A stretch of DNA of 9,816 bases. Source: an uncultured Opitutia bacterium (GTDB lineage: Bacteria > Verrucomicrobiota > Verrucomicrobiia > Opitutales > UBA953). The notes under the pieces were generated by a model. It had not been told where the DNA came from, made no database searches, and worked only from the letters and a program-made list of their open reading frames with translations. A program made the position numbers and the translations under genes. The stretch is taken from contig CAINSX010000020.1 of NCBI GenBank assembly GCA_903853185.1, forward strand, positions 1 through 9,816, written 5' to 3'. How positions within the stretch are numbered: the first letter of the stretch is position 1; every line of letters starts with the position of its first letter. Positions 1 to 6,797 of the stretch are shown here, piece after piece.

Positions 1-189
1 GATGGGGTCAATCTGGCGGCGGATGTCCGAGGTGGTGATGCCGGTTCCATCGGCGTCGGCGGCGATGCTGTCGGCATGCATCTCGGACCAGCGCTTGGCA
101 GCGGCTTCCTCCAGGGTGGGCTGCTTGAGCTGGGCGGACCCGGTGGCCGCTGTCAGGACGAGCAGGCTGGAGAAGAGGATAGATTTCAT
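1..189 (-). CDS. Secreted SurA-like / peptidyl-prolyl isomerase family protein, N-terminal part only
   Basis: The first 63 codons are visible; the gene continues beyond base 1. The start ATG (189-187) overlaps the mfd stop codon as ATGA, so translation is probably coupled to mfd. The protein opens with a basic residue and a hydrophobic stretch (about residues 4-16), then a small-residue cleavage site near GSA-Q at residues 17-20, so it should be exported. Around residues 50-63 the segment GITTSDIRRQIDPI resembles the start of SurA/parvulin-type chaperones, where an 'x-I-T-x-S-D-[IL]-x-R' segment opens the N-terminal chaperone domain. If that is right, it helps fold or deliver outer-membrane proteins in the periplasm. 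No catalytic parvulin domain is visible because the gene is cut, so isomerase activity cannot be claimed. The gene and signal peptide are secure; the family is a moderate inference from a short motif. No Shine-Dalgarno precedes the start. Confidence 0.62.
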   Translation of the reverse strand, partial: MKSILFSSLLVLTAATGSAQLKQPTLEEAAAKRWSEMHADSIAADADGTGITTSDIRRQIDPI

Positions 190-3100
190 CGGTCGGTAGG
201 AGCGGGGAGTCTGGAGAGGAATCCTCGGATTTCCTTCAGTTTCCGCAGGGGGTCACGCACGGTCAAGCGGGGAAACCGATTGCCGACGAGAATAGGCTCG
301 GGTGCGCGGCCGCCCGCCGCCGCCAGGCAGCGGATGATCGCTCCATCGGTCGTCACGGAAACGACACTTTTCTCCTCCGCCAGGCAGCGGATCTCTGCCA
401 GGCTCAGCAAGGCGTCCGCCTCCGGCGGGAGCTTGCCGTAGCGGTCCTTGAGTGAGGTGCGAAGTTCGGCGACCTCCGCGGCATCCAGTGCGAGGGCGAT
501 TCGCCGAAAGGCTTCGATGCGTAGGCGGGTCTCGGGAATCCAGTCCGAGGGAAGCGTCGCGGTCAACAGCGTCACGTCACCGTCACTGCTATTGGCCTGT
601 TCAGTGCCGAGGGCGGCTTGAGTGTGGTCGATGAAGTCGAAATGCACCTCACATCGGTCGATGACCGCTCCCTTGTCGCCGCGCAACTTGGCGACGCTGC
701 GGCGAAGGAGCTGGCAGTAGAGATCGAAGCCGACGGTGGCGACATGGCCACTCTGCGCCGCGCCGAGGATGTTGCCCGCCCCGCGGAGCTCGAGATCGCG
801 CATGGCGATGCGGAAGCCCGCGCCGAGCTGGTTATATTGCCGGATGGCGGACAGGCGGCGATGGGCCGTGCCGACGAGCGCGGCATGTCGGTGCAGGAAC
901 AGGTAGGCGTAGGCCTGGCGATTGAAACGGCCGACGCGGCCACGTAGCTGGTAGAGCTGTGCCAAGCCAAACCGGTCCGCGCCCTCGATGATTAGGGTGT
1001 TGCAGTTCGGGATGTCTAAGCCGGTCTCGATGATGGTCGTGCACACGAGGACATCATATTCGCCGGCGACGAAGGCCGACATGACGTCCTCGAGTTGACC
1101 CGCAGGCATCTGGCCGTGGCCGACGATGATGCGCGCCTTGGGTAGCAAGGCCGCGAGGCGTTCGGCGACGGCTTGGATGGTCTCGACGCGGTTGTGCAAA
1201 TAGAAGACCTGCCCGCCGCGGGCGAGCTCAGCCTTCACGGCGTCGCGCACCAGTTTCTCGTCGTAACTACGCACGATGGTACGGATGGGCAGGCGCTCGC
1301 GCGGCGGGGTCTCGATGACGCTGAGGTCGCGAGCGCCGACGAGCGCTAGGTAGAGCGTGCGCGGAATCGGCGTGGCGCTCATGGCGAGGACGTCCACCTC
1401 GCTCCGCAGCTGCTTCAGTCGTTCCTTGTGCCGCACGCCGAAGCGATGCTCCTCGTCGATGATGACGAGGCCGAGCCGGCCAAAGCGGGTGCCATCAGAG
1501 AGCAGGGCGTGCGTGCCGACGACGATATCGACGGTGCCCGCTTCGGCGCGCGCTCGGACGTCGGCCTTCTGCTTGGCGGTGCGGTAGCCGCTGAGGAGCT
1601 CGACCGAGACGGGCCAGCGGGCGAGGCGCTCCTTGAAGCTCTCGAAGTGCTGTTGGGCGAGGACGGTCGTGGGCGCGAGGATTGCGACCTGGCGTCCGCC
1701 GAGCACGCATTTGAACGTGGCGCGCAGGGCGACCTCGGTCTTGCCGAAGCCGACGTCGCCGCTGACAAGGCGATCCATCGGCGCGGCGCGTTCCATGTCG
1801 GCCTTCACGTCGATGATGGCTCGGGTCTGGTCGGGGGTCTCGCGGTGAGGGAAGGAGCGCTCGAACTCGCCCATCCACGCGTTGTCCGCGTCCTTGGGAT
1901 GCGCGATACCCGGCTGGGTCGAGCGTGCGGCCTGCATGGCCAGCAGCTGCGCGGCCAGGTCGGCGGTCGCCTTCTCGGCGGCCTTGCGCGACTTCTCCCA
2001 GCCGCCGCCTCCGAGTTTCGACAGCTTCGGATGCGCGCGCCCGATGCCGATGTAGCGCGTGAGGAGATGCGACTCTCGGACGGGCAGGTGCAGCATCGAC
2101 TTCTCGGCGAACTCGAGGCCGATGAAATCCTCGGTGCGCCCGTTGTGCTCGTGGGCCTTGATGCCGCGGAAGAGGCACACGCCTTGCGTCGCGTGCACGA
2201 GGGCGTCGCCGTCGGCGAGTTCGCCGAAGTCGAGCGCGCGACCGACTGCTGCGCGGATGGCGGTGCGGCGGCGAGGCAGGACGGCGAGCGGGCGCTTGCG
2301 CCGGCCGAAGAGCTCTCGCTCGGTGAGAAGGAGTAGGCCTTCTTTGAGTAGGCCAGGGAGTTTGCCGGGCGCGATGACCACGCCGCCACCGAAGCGTCCA
2401 TGCAGCACGCGCGGCGCGAAACCTCGAATCTTCGCCGCGGTGATGTCGGCGTTCAGGCGATCGACGGAGCCGTCCGTGTCGCCCGCAAGCAGGCAGGGAC
2501 GTCCGTCCTTGGCCAGCGAGGCGGCCGCACGCAGCAGGGCGGGGCGCGTGTCGGCGCTATCGGTGGCGGAGCCGATGAGCAGGGATTCGGCGGGCGTGGA
2601 TTCGAGTGCGTGTGCGTCGTAGCCGAGTGGCGCGTCGTCGGTCTCTTCGAGGATGAGCTCGTCGACCTTGGCGGAATGGAGTTCGGCGCAGAGGACGTCT
2701 TCGTGGCAGCGGTCGACGGAGACGATGAGGGCGTCGGCCGGCAGGTGGCGGAAGAAAGGGGCTTCGGGTGACGAGCCGGAATCATCGCGCGGGGCACAGA
2801 TGACGAGGCCGTCGACCTCGCCCTCGCTGCGCTGCGTCGCCGGATCGAAAGGGCGAAGTGATTCGACCGTGTCGCCGAAGAGGTCGATGCGCACGGGCAT
2901 CTGTGCGTTGAGTGGATAGACGTCGAGGATGCCCCCGCGCAGCGCGTATTCGCCGGGTTGTTCGCAAAGGGCTTCGTGGGCGTAGCCGAAGTCTTCGGCG
3001 AGTCGCTTGGCGAAGTCCCCTAGGGCGAGCTTCTCGCCCTTGCGGATGACGATCTCCGCCTTGGCGGTGGCCTCGGGGGCCGGGGAGCGGCGAGCGAGGG

Positions 3101-3419
3101 ACCCGGGCGTACAGGCGATGAGCAGCGGCCGCTTCGTGTCGTGGTGGCCGTGGCGCAGGAGCGAGAGGACGCCGAGGAGGTCGCAGTCGGCCTCGAAGGC
3201 TGGCACGGCGGCGTCGGCTTCGGTCAGCGTACGGGCAACCGGTTGGGCATCATTCAGGAGCGTCAGCAGCTGGGCGGTTTCTTCCGCGAAGGTCTCCGCC
3301 GCTCCGAGATTAGATGCGAGGAAGACGATCACGCCACGATCGGCTCCTTCCGAACAGGCGCAGGCCGCCCAGGCGTGCGCGGGTACGCCGGTCAGGGCAC
3401 GGCGTGGCTGAGTGGACAT
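186..3419 (-). CDS. mfd: Transcription-repair coupling factor Mfd (DNA translocase)
   Basis: This 1077-residue protein is Mfd, which binds RNA polymerase stalled at DNA damage, pushes it off with ATP-driven DNA translocation and recruits UvrA for nucleotide excision repair in the cytoplasm. The UvrB-homology region carries GEYALRGGILDVYP at 156-169. A CarD-like RNA-polymerase-interacting domain lies at about 400-457 (DALVHATQGVCLFRGI). The RecG-like motor follows: Walker A GDVGFGKTE at 554-562, APTTVLAQQ at 582-590, DEEHRFGV at 655-662, SATPIPRT at 681-688, the second RecA lobe with TTIIETGLDIPN at 794-805, and QLRGRVGR at 824-831. The translocation segment with RDLELRGAGNILGAAQSGH lies at 874-892. 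The C-terminal domain fills the rest. It is somewhat shorter than E. coli Mfd (1148 residues), but all domains are present. The RID reads TQGVCLFRG where most homologues have HGIGRF/Y-like residues. The ATG at 3419 has no Shine-Dalgarno; it lies 44 bases after the preceding gene. Confidence 0.97.
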   Translation of the reverse strand: MSTQPRRALTGVPAHAWAACACSEGADRGVIVFLASNLGAAETFAEETAQLLTLLNDAQPVARTLTEADAAVPAFEADCDLLGVLSLLRHGHHDTKRPLLIACTPGSLARRSPAPEATAKAEIVIRKGEKLALGDFAKRLAEDFGYAHEALCEQPGEYALRGGILDVYPLNAQMPVRIDLFGDTVESLRPFDPATQRSEGEVDGLVICAPRDDSGSSPEAPFFRHLPADALIVSVDRCHEDVLCAELHSAKVDELILEETDDAPLGYDAHALESTPAESLLIGSATDSADTRPALLRAAASLAKDGRPCLLAGDTDGSVDRLNADITAAKIRGFAPRVLHGRFGGGVVIAPGKLPGLLKEGLLLLTERELFGRRKRPLAVLPRRRTAIRAAVGRALDFGELADGDALVHATQGVCLFRGIKAHEHNGRTEDFIGLEFAEKSMLHLPVRESHLLTRYIGIGRAHPKLSKLGGGGWEKSRKAAEKATADLAAQLLAMQAARSTQPGIAHPKDADNAWMGEFERSFPHRETPDQTRAIIDVKADMERAAPMDRLVSGDVGFGKTEVALRATFKCVLGGRQVAILAPTTVLAQQHFESFKERLARWPVSVELLSGYRTAKQKADVRARAEAGTVDIVVGTHALLSDGTRFGRLGLVIIDEEHRFGVRHKERLKQLRSEVDVLAMSATPIPRTLYLALVGARDLSVIETPPRERLPIRTIVRSYDEKLVRDAVKAELARGGQVFYLHNRVETIQAVAERLAALLPKARIIVGHGQMPAGQLEDVMSAFVAGEYDVLVCTTIIETGLDIPNCNTLIIEGADRFGLAQLYQLRGRVGRFNRQAYAYLFLHRHAALVGTAHRRLSAIRQYNQLGAGFRIAMRDLELRGAGNILGAAQSGHVATVGFDLYCQLLRRSVAKLRGDKGAVIDRCEVHFDFIDHTQAALGTEQANSSDGDVTLLTATLPSDWIPETRLRIEAFRRIALALDAAEVAELRTSLKDRYGKLPPEADALLSLAEIRCLAEEKSVVSVTTDGAIIRCLAAAGGRAPEPILVGNRFPRLTVRDPLRKLKEIRGFLSRLPAPTDR

Positions 3420-3463
3420 GACGCTATCGAGGCGGGAAGCCCCGATGCGTCAAACCCAACCCC

Positions 3464-3757
3464 TTAGTTCAGGACTTCTTCGGCGATTTCGTCCCAGAGT
3501 TCGTCGATCTGGGAGGGCTTCTTCACGGGACGACCAGCTTCGGCGAACCAATAGCGGGCGTTGCCGAGGTCGCCTTCAATCAGGTGCATCAAGGCGTGGA
3601 GCCATGCGCCTGTAGGCGTCTCGATGTCCTGGGCCAGCTCATGCGCCGCATGCCAGTCGCCCTTCTTGGTGAACCAGAGAGACTTCGCTTCGCAGGATAG
3701 GCCCTCCGGTGGCTTCGCGTCGGAAGCGGCGGAAGCCTTCAGCTGTGCGGGAGTCAT
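3464..3757 (-). CDS. Small conserved protein of unknown function (97 aa)
   Basis: This is a 97-residue soluble protein with no signal peptide or membrane segment. A conserved-looking core spans residues 33-77: KGDWHAAHELAQD, then AWLHALMHLIEGDLGNARYW and AEAGRP. The repeated His/Trp/Asp pattern and helix-turn-helix periodicity resemble a single TPR-like helical hairpin. Similar small proteins with a 'GDW.AAHE.AQ' and 'EGD..NA.YWY..AGRP' signature are familiar to me as uncharacterised proteins in several bacterial phyla; no function is known to me. The gene begins 3 bases after the stop of the Sel1-repeat gene and ends 44 bases before mfd, so all three are probably co-transcribed. The stop is TAA at 3466-3464. 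The ATG at 3757 is the only sensible start and has no Shine-Dalgarno. The clustered His (35, 39, 54, 58) could bind a metal, but that is speculation. Confidence 0.88.
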   Translation of the reverse strand: MTPAQLKASAASDAKPPEGLSCEAKSLWFTKKGDWHAAHELAQDIETPTGAWLHALMHLIEGDLGNARYWFAEAGRPVKKPSQIDELWDEIAEEVLN

Positions 3758-3760
3758 GGC

Positions 3761-4726
3761 TCAGCGTGCAGGGTTCAGTCGCGCCAACGCGTCCGATCCT
3801 TCCGCAGGAATATCCTTAAGTAGCTTGATGGCGAGTTCTTGCCCCGCTTGCACGTCCTCGAGCTTCATGGTCTTCCCGAGCTGGCCGAGCTTCGCGTCGT
3901 CGTCCGAGTTGTCCTCGATCTCGATGAGCACGAGGCGCCAGGCGTAGGCCTGCTGGAGGTCCTTGGGCGTCTTCTCTCCCGATTCATAACGATCGGCGAG
4001 GGTGCGGATGGAGATGGGGTCACGACGCATGGCGGACCGGGTGTAGTAATCCACCGCGAGACGGTAGTTCTGCGGGAGGCCAGGCTGCCCGGTCTCGTAG
4101 GCCTGGGCCAGCTCTCGCAGGCTGTGGCGGTCGCCGGCGTTGGCGCCCAGCTGATATTGTTCGTAGGAACGTTTCAGCAGTTCGGCCCGGTCGTTTTGCT
4201 TGGCTTTGTAGTCGGGCGAATCTTTGGCTGGGTTGATTGTTTTGGCTTCGGCCGCCGCGATGTCGCCCAGCATGCGATAGCCCATCGGTTGACTTTTATC
4301 GGCGGCACGATTCGCCCACTCCTTGGCCTTGACCAGGTCCTTCGGGGTGCCGAGGCCGCGCAGGTAATAAAGGGAGAGCACGGCCATCGCCCGCGGGTGA
4401 CGGTTCTCGGCGGCCTTCTGCGTCCACTTGAAAGCGACGCCTACGTCGTCGCGGATCTGCAGGTCGCTCGGCGCATACTTGGTATGCCGCAGGGCGTAGA
4501 TATATTGCGCCTGGGAATTGCCCGCTTCGGCGAGGCGGAGGAGCTCCGCGGGCCTTGCGTCAGCCTTGAGTTCACTGACGTAGCGATCGTGGAGCTCGTT
4601 CGGGAGCTGCGCGATGGGGACTTCCCATTGGTTGGAGAGGTCGACGACTAAGATAGTGCCGACGAAGGCGGCGATGACGTACGGGCGGAGTCGGAGGAGT
4701 TTGCTGCGCATGGGAGCTGGTCTCAT
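3761..4726 (-). CDS. Sel1-like repeat protein with N-terminal membrane anchor
   Basis: This 321-residue protein starts with a basic stretch (residues 1-14) and one hydrophobic segment at about 15-30, so it is probably anchored in the inner membrane with the rest in the periplasm. The body is made of Sel1/TPR-type helical repeats, seen as small-residue 'A..G...A...L' patterns: about 60-90 (LLRLAEAGNSQAQYIYALR), 109-144 (RAMAVLSLYYLRGLGTPKD), 195-232 (AGDRHSLRELAQAYETG) and 235-265 (ISIRTLADRYESG). Such repeats are protein-interaction scaffolds and do not predict a specific partner. The ATG at 4726 is taken as the start; a second in-frame ATG at 4711 would drop five residues and keep the membrane segment, and neither has a Shine-Dalgarno. 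It is the first gene of the operon leading through the 97-residue gene into mfd. The 117 bases upstream hold the end-of-operon hairpin of the preceding cluster; I see no strong promoter there. Confidence 0.9.
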   Translation of the reverse strand: MRPAPMRSKLLRLRPYVIAAFVGTILVVDLSNQWEVPIAQLPNELHDRYVSELKADARPAELLRLAEAGNSQAQYIYALRHTKYAPSDLQIRDDVGVAFKWTQKAAENRHPRAMAVLSLYYLRGLGTPKDLVKAKEWANRAADKSQPMGYRMLGDIAAAEAKTINPAKDSPDYKAKQNDRAELLKRSYEQYQLGANAGDRHSLRELAQAYETGQPGLPQNYRLAVDYYTRSAMRRDPISIRTLADRYESGEKTPKDLQQAYAWRLVLIEIEDNSDDDAKLGQLGKTMKLEDVQAGQELAIKLLKDIPAEGSDALARLNPAR

Positions 4727-4807
4727 CCAAGCCGCCGGATGGGTGAAGGCAAGGGGAGTTCGACTAGAGTCGCAGAAGAGGCGTCGCCGGTCCGCCCTTT
4801 CGCGGAG

Positions 4808-4834
4808 AAAACGCCGCGGAAGAGCTTCGTCGGC
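4808..4834 (-). terminator. Possible rho-independent terminator after the oxidoreductase operon
   Basis: Read on the minus strand, ten bases after the TAG stop of the 362-residue gene, a GC-rich hairpin spans 4834-4813: outer stem GCCG/CGGC, a two-base internal mismatch, then an inner GAA/TTC stem with a small loop. It is followed directly by GTTTTCTCC (T-run at 4811-4808). The position between two gene clusters is right for a terminator, but the stem is imperfect and the T-run short, so it is a weak candidate. Confidence 0.35.
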
Positions 4835-4843
4835 CTCCGTTGG

Positions 4844-5932
4844 CTAGAAATCGAAGACGTGTTCGACGGTCAGCCCGGCATCGGCCATCCGCTTCAAGGT
4901 CGTATGCAAGTTCGCCACGGGTGTCGCGATAGCCCATCGACGTTGGCCGGGCTTCGTCGGGATGGGCTGGCTGAAGAGTGACACGGCCTTTCCCGTCGGC
5001 TGCCAAGCAGCCGGGCCTACGGCACTGATGAGGATGGCGGTACGGTTGCCGGCGATTTCCCGAAAGGCGACGCCTTGGCGGGCGGCCTCGATGGCCAGGG
5101 GGGTGAATGGGCCATAGCGCGGCCACTCGGCCAGGACGCTGCCGTCCGGATAAGTCTGTTTGATGGTAACGCCTTCCATTTTTCCGGCGGGTACGCGGTC
5201 CAGGACGACATAGGTGACCATCAGTGGCTTGCCGTATGCGAAGAGCGCGGCCTGCTTGTTGGCCCATCCGTAGGCGGCCTTGGTGAGCATCTCGGACGTC
5301 AGGAAGAAGCGGCGCTCGAGCTTGCGCAAGGGATGCGCGCCGACCCAAGGCACGTCCGACCACAAGATTTTCGTCTGCTTGATGAAATCGAATTCATACC
5401 AAGGGACGTAATAAATGACGTCGATGTACTCCTGGGCGAAGCGTGCGGCAAAGCGGTCTTCTTCGGTCGCGATCGTGCCCGCGTCGACGTCCGTGATGCG
5501 ACCGATGACTTCCTCGTAGGCGGCCTTGATGCCGAACTCGAAAGTCGAGCTGGTATTGATGACCCGGATCATGGTGTTGTACTCGTCGTTGGGCGGGTAG
5601 GTGCCGGCGATTTGGTCGCTCACGGCCGCATAACTTTCCCACGCCTGATGGATGTGGGTGGTGAGCGGGAAGCGGGTGGCGGTGCGGGTGCGCATCGACT
5701 CTGCATACTCCGCAGGGCCGAAGACCAGGAACCACTCGGGGTAGGTCAGGTACGTCTGGTCCGGCGTGCGGACGTGCTCGGCCGGTGTCAGGCTCGGGGC
5801 GCTATTCTGCAGCCAATCCTTCGGCACAGGCGCCCGTTCGGACGATCGGAAGGTCGTCGGAGGGCGGACGTACCAGAAGCAGGTCGCTGCGACCAGCGCT
5901 ACGCTCCAGGAGATGACATAGAGGCGCCGCAT
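4844..5932 (-). CDS. Conserved membrane-anchored protein of unknown function (362 aa)
   Basis: This 362-residue protein has one N-terminal hydrophobic helix (about residues 5-22, behind Met-Arg-Arg), which should act as a signal anchor and place a large C-terminal domain in the periplasm. The domain is rich in aromatics and has distinctive segments: TYLTYPEWFLVFGPAEYAES at 60-79, YPPNDEYNTM at 112-121, EYIDVIYYVPWYEFD at 168-182, HPLRKLERRFFLTSE at 200-214. I recall such proteins, with the 'YPEW' and 'R.ERR' signatures, as uncharacterised families near FAD-dependent oxidoreductases, but I know no assigned activity and no catalytic motif is evident. It begins 4 bases after the methyltransferase gene (ATG at 5932, no Shine-Dalgarno), so it is the third gene of that operon and likely serves the same process. 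The N- and C-terminal parts do not resemble a transporter or protease. Confidence 0.9.
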   Translation of the reverse strand: MRRLYVISWSVALVAATCFWYVRPPTTFRSSERAPVPKDWLQNSAPSLTPAEHVRTPDQTYLTYPEWFLVFGPAEYAESMRTRTATRFPLTTHIHQAWESYAAVSDQIAGTYPPNDEYNTMIRVINTSSTFEFGIKAAYEEVIGRITDVDAGTIATEEDRFAARFAQEYIDVIYYVPWYEFDFIKQTKILWSDVPWVGAHPLRKLERRFFLTSEMLTKAAYGWANKQAALFAYGKPLMVTYVVLDRVPAGKMEGVTIKQTYPDGSVLAEWPRYGPFTPLAIEAARQGVAFREIAGNRTAILISAVGPAAWQPTGKAVSLFSQPIPTKPGQRRWAIATPVANLHTTLKRMADAGLTVEHVFDF

Positions 5933-5936
5933 TGGC

Positions 5937-6797
5937 TCAGTTCTTGATCAGTCGGATCAAGGCGTTGTCTGAAGGATCGTTGGGCTGAAAGAGGGCAGAG
6001 CCCGACGGGGTGAAGCCGTGGGCGACGAGCAGGTCGGACCACTCCTTGATGGGGCGGAAGCCCTTGAAGTCGGCCGCGTCTACTTCCCAGGTCACGCCGA
6101 GGCCGAGATTGAAGACCGTGTGCACGAGCGAGACGAAGGTCGCCATGGCGGGCGTGCGCACGTCGTGGTCGCGCACGATGAGTGTGCCGCCCGGACGAAG
6201 TGTGCGATGAATCGAGGTGATGAAGGCCGGCAACTGCGGGAGCGGACAATGGTGGAAGCCGATGTAGATGGTCGCCATGTCGAGGCTGGCGTCCGGGATG
6301 TGCGCGGCCGAGATGGGCTTATAATTGTCGAGCGGGAGGAACTGACCCAGCTTGGAAAGCTGGCCGCGCTCCATGATGTCGCCTGGGCTGTTGGACGGGG
6401 CGATGTCGTTGATGAGGTAGATCGGGCCTTCGAAGGGAAGGTGCTTGCGGAGCTCACTGACATAGCGACCGGTGGAGCCGATCTCGAGGTAGCCACGGAC
6501 GGGGCCGCGCTTGCCAATCAGTTCGAGCGTCTCGCGGGCCATCTCCTTCTTCTGGGTCCGCAGCGCGGGCAATCCGTAAGATAGCACGGAGAGGAACGGC
6601 GTGATCTCGGGCAGGCGGCGCTGGACCTCGCGGTAGATGGCCTCGTCGTTATCGTGCTTGCCGCAGACTTCGTGGATCAGGTGGTGGAACTTGTCCTCGG
6701 GATAGAGATGGAAGACCACCTGCAGGAACCGGAAGAACGCGTCGCGCGATTCGGTGCGGTCAAAGACGGTGTGGAATTCAGAGGCTTGTTTGGTCAT
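5937..6797 (-). CDS. Class I SAM-dependent methyltransferase
   Basis: This 286-residue protein has the Rossmann methyltransferase signatures in order. Motif I, YLEIGSTGRYVSEL (103-116), binds SAM. The acidic end of strand 2 (YLINDIAPS, Asp131) would contact the SAM ribose. HIPDASLDMATIYIGFHH (166-183) is the strand-4 region, and LRPGGTLIVRDHDV (200-213) is the strand-5 'LRPGG' motif typical of UbiE/Methyltransf_11-like enzymes. About 95 residues precede motif I (FFRFLQVVFHLYPEDKFHHL at 21-40), which may form a substrate-binding lid. No signal peptide or membrane helix is seen, so it is cytoplasmic. The ATG at 6797 lies inside the oxidoreductase gene, overlapping it by 20 bases in another frame, so translation is probably coupled; the orphan membrane-protein gene follows 4 bases after its stop. 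The methyl acceptor is unknown; a small molecule or lipid-like substrate is likelier than nucleic acid, given the motifs and context. Confidence 0.9.
   Translation of the reverse strand: MTKQASEFHTVFDRTESRDAFFRFLQVVFHLYPEDKFHHLIHEVCGKHDNDEAIYREVQRRLPEITPFLSVLSYGLPALRTQKKEMARETLELIGKRGPVRGYLEIGSTGRYVSELRKHLPFEGPIYLINDIAPSNSPGDIMERGQLSKLGQFLPLDNYKPISAAHIPDASLDMATIYIGFHHCPLPQLPAFITSIHRTLRPGGTLIVRDHDVRTPAMATFVSLVHTVFNLGLGVTWEVDAADFKGFRPIKEWSDLLVAHGFTPSGSALFQPNDPSDNALIRLIKN

Noticed and set aside
1428..2336. 302-codon plus-strand open frame inside mfd
   Set aside because: Antisense to conserved Mfd motifs; low-complexity Glu/Ala/Gly/Arg composition and no domain signature.
3839..4651. 270-codon plus-strand open frame over the Sel1-repeat gene
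   Set aside because: The minus strand encodes evident Sel1 repeats; the plus frame is a Val/Leu/Gly-rich shadow.
4765..4776. Inverted repeat CGACT-AG-AGTCG between the two operons
   Set aside because: Five-base arms with a two-base centre are common by chance, and no promoter or T-run is attached.
5075..5947. 290-codon plus-strand open frame over the 362-residue gene
   Set aside because: Same antisense-shadow composition; the minus-strand frame has an anchor helix, family-like motifs and operon spacing.
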